Assembly: GCA_032251145.1 (NCBI GenBank)
Contig: JAVVER010000073.1
Span: forward strand, 1-16,959
Origin: BRH-c54 sp032251145
Lineage (GTDB): Bacteria; Bacteroidota; Bacteroidia; Flavobacteriales_E; Vicingaceae
Length of the DNA: 16,959 nt
Direction of reading: 5' to 3'
Under the pieces are notes generated by a model that made no database searches, was not told the DNA's origin, and saw only the letters and a list, made by a program, of their open reading frames with translations. This document shows, piece by piece, positions 15,342-16,959 of this stretch (within the stretch, counting starts at the first letter, position 1; every line of letters starts with the position of its first letter). The position numbers and the translations under genes are program-made.

Positions 15342-16703
15342 TTAAAACAAATCAACACCAGTAAAGGTTGAAGGTGATATTTTTTTCAATTCTACCTTAA
15401 TTTCAGCACTTACATTTAAGGTCTCAATGAAATCGGCAATAGAAGTAGCAGTAATTTTTGTATTGGTTCTGGTAAGTTCCTTCAATGCCTCATAAGGTTT
15501 TGGATAACCTTCTCTTCTCAATACTGTTTGAATAGCTTCTGCAACTACCGCCCAATTATTTTCCAAATCATCAGCAATTTTAGCTTCATTAATTAATAAT
15601 TTCTTCCAACCTTTTTGTAGCGACTGAAATGCTAAAACAGTATGTCCTATTGGTATTCCAACATTTCTTAATACTGTTGAATCTGTTAAATCTCTTTGTA
15701 AACGAGAGATAGGCAATTTTGCTGCTAAATGCTCAAAAAGTGCATTGGCAATACCTAAATTACCTTCAGCATTTTCAAAATCTATCGGGTTTACCTTGTG
15801 TGGCATAGCCGAAGAGCCTATTTCTCCTGCTTTAATTTTTTGTTTGAAGTAATCCATAGAAACATACGTCCAAATATCTCTACTTAAGTCTATTAAAATA
15901 GTATTGATACGTTTTTGAGCATCGAATAAAGCTGCTAGATTATCGTAGTGTTCAATTTGTGTAGTAATTTGAGAACGTTGTAAGCCTAATTTATCTTTAG
16001 CAAAATCATTAGCAAATTTAATCCAGTTTATTTGTGGATAAGCAACGTGATGTGCATTAAAATTACCTGTTGCTCCACCAAATTTTGCTGCAAAAGGAAT
16101 GGTTTTTAATTGTGCTAACTGAACTTCTAAACGTTCAATAAAAACAGCTATTTCTTTACCTAATTTTGTTGGAGAAGCCGGTTGTCCGTGCGTTCTTGCT
16201 AACATAGGAACATTTCTCCAATCGTTAGCACTTTCTTTTAGTATAGCTATGGTTGAATTCAACAATGGAAGATACACTTCATGAAGTGCTTCTTTAATTG
16301 ACATTGGCACCGAAGTGTTATTAATATCTTGAGAAGTTAGTCCAAAATGAACAAACTCTTTGTATTCAACAGGAACGCCAATTTCATCAAATTTTTCTTT
16401 AATGAAATACTCTACTGCTTTAACATCATGATTGGTATTTTTTTCTGTGTCTTTTATTTTTTGAGCATCGGCTAAAGAAAACTGTTTGTAGATAGCTCGT
16501 AACGACTCAAATAAATTTTTATCTATTCCACTTAACTGTGGTAATGGCAACTCGCATAGAGCAATAAAATATTCAATTTCAACTTTTACTCTATAATTGA
16601 TTAATGCCGCTTCAGAAAAAAAAGGAGCTAATTTTTCTCCAGCATTTCTATACCTTCCATCAAGTGGAGAAACAGCAGTAAGTGGTGATAATTCCATAGT
16701 CAT
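15342..16703 (-). CDS. purB: Adenylosuccinate lyase
   Basis: PurB catalyses two fumarate-releasing steps of purine synthesis: SAICAR to AICAR, and adenylosuccinate to AMP; it is cytoplasmic and homotetrameric. The fumarase/aspartase superfamily signature SSAMPHKVNP (about 296-305) holds the catalytic serine loop. LTAVSPLDGRYR near the N-terminus, HFGLTSQDINNTS and the catalytic-histidine segment ARTHGQPASPTKLGKE are all PurB-specific and intact. At 453 residues it matches the longer E. coli PurB type. The start may be the ATG at 16703 or the one at 16697 (two residues shorter); neither has a clear Shine-Dalgarno. It appears monocistronic, with its own -7 box and a shared downstream terminator. 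Confidence 0.97.
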   Translation of the reverse strand: MTMELSPLTAVSPLDGRYRNAGEKLAPFFSEAALINYRVKVEIEYFIALCELPLPQLSGIDKNLFESLRAIYKQFSLADAQKIKDTEKNTNHDVKAVEYFIKEKFDEIGVPVEYKEFVHFGLTSQDINNTSVPMSIKEALHEVYLPLLNSTIAILKESANDWRNVPMLARTHGQPASPTKLGKEIAVFIERLEVQLAQLKTIPFAAKFGGATGNFNAHHVAYPQINWIKFANDFAKDKLGLQRSQITTQIEHYDNLAALFDAQKRINTILIDLSRDIWTYVSMDYFKQKIKAGEIGSSAMPHKVNPIDFENAEGNLGIANALFEHLAAKLPISRLQRDLTDSTVLRNVGIPIGHTVLAFQSLQKGWKKLLINEAKIADDLENNWAVVAEAIQTVLRREGYPKPYEALKELTRTNTKITATSIADFIETLNVSAEIKVELKKISPSTFTGVDLF

Positions 16704-16720
16704 TAAATTTAAAAAAAGAA

Positions 16721-16728
16721 CAAATTTA
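16721..16728 (-). promoter_or_regulatory. Candidate -7 box of purB
   Basis: On the minus strand, TAAATTTG fully matches TAnnTTTG and ends 17 nt upstream of the first purB ATG, giving a very short leader. No convincing -33 TTG lies upstream at 19-21 nt. No purine-riboswitch-like structure is seen in the 92-bp gap. Confidence 0.4.
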
Positions 16729-16795
16729 TGCCTTTTGGAATTATTAAACCCACATTATAGAATAGAAAATAAAGAATTCCTTTAAACCAATGTTT

Positions 16796-16959
16796 TTAGG
16801 ATTTTTTATTTGGGTTTTCAGATGTTATTTCTGTTATAAAAGATTTTTGTTGTTTGGTAGCTATAATTGTATCGTTTATAGTATCTTTATAACTTTTTAT
16901 TGGAGTTATTTTTTTTAAAATCTCGATAAGTTTATCGTTTTGGTGAAGCAAGTTCTCAG
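16796..16959 (-). CDS. C-terminal fragment of an unidentified protein
   Basis: A minus-strand frame is open from the window edge to a TAA at 16796-16798, giving 53 residues that begin ENLLHQNDKLIEILKK and end ENPNKKS. The rest lies outside the window. The start of the fragment looks like an amphipathic, coiled-coil-like helix, and the tail is polar and basic. This superficially resembles the C-terminal tail of small Bacteroidota XRE regulators such as the one at 10978-11328, but no domain can be assigned. Frame and composition make it plausible as a real gene end on the same strand as purB, 92 bp upstream of it. Confidence 0.5.
   Translation of the reverse strand, partial: ENLLHQNDKLIEILKKITPIKSYKDTINDTIIATKQQKSFITEITSENPNKKS

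Overview
The window looks like chromosomal DNA of a low-GC Bacteroidota species, most likely Flavobacteriales. Three proteins carry Bacteroidota-type C-terminal domains of the gliding/type IX secretion system (T9SS): two type B (CHU_C-like) and one type A. Several promoters match the Bacteroidota -7 box TAnnTTTG, and Shine-Dalgarno sequences are weak or absent. I see no rRNA, tRNA, CRISPR array, integrase or transposase.

Layout. A + strand M42/M20-type metallopeptidase (88-1011) converges on a minus-strand block that reads dxs > YnbA-like CDP-alcohol phosphatidyltransferase > YnbB/CdsA-like cytidylyltransferase > plsC > recJ (6970 down to 1078). The gaps are 6 nt, 1 nt, a TAATG overlap and 52 nt, so the first four genes are almost certainly one operon. 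Upstream of it, also on the minus strand, an ECF sigma factor (8246-8791) precedes a membrane-anchored protein with a PKD domain and a type B C-terminal domain (7072-8223), which is a plausible partner or anti-sigma. Next comes a small XRE regulator (10978-11328) whose stop codon overlaps the start of a 678-residue secreted type B T9SS protein (8945-10981).

A 290-bp divergent regulatory region (11329-11618) separates that pair from a 1208-residue secreted type A T9SS protein on the + strand (11619-15245). It holds two unusual regulatory signals. One is a perfect 9-bp inverted repeat over the likely XRE promoter. The other is four direct ACC(G/A)-TTTA boxes spaced 22, 21 and 21 bp, resembling LytTR-type binding sites. 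A strong bidirectional terminator (15265-15306) separates this gene from purB (minus, 15342-16703). The window ends inside an unidentified minus-strand reading frame.

How the genes fit together. The right half is an envelope/surface module: an ECF sigma with a transmembrane partner, an XRE regulator with a secreted protein, and a separately regulated large secreted protein. The left half joins isoprenoid precursor synthesis (Dxs) to a YnbA/YnbB/PlsC-type phospholipid or glycolipid gene set whose product is not established. The observations most worth following are the phased box array, a palindromic repeat inserted in frame into a T9SS C-terminal domain, the YnbA-like enzyme with Asn at two conserved Asp positions, and the sigma/PKD/CHU_C pair.
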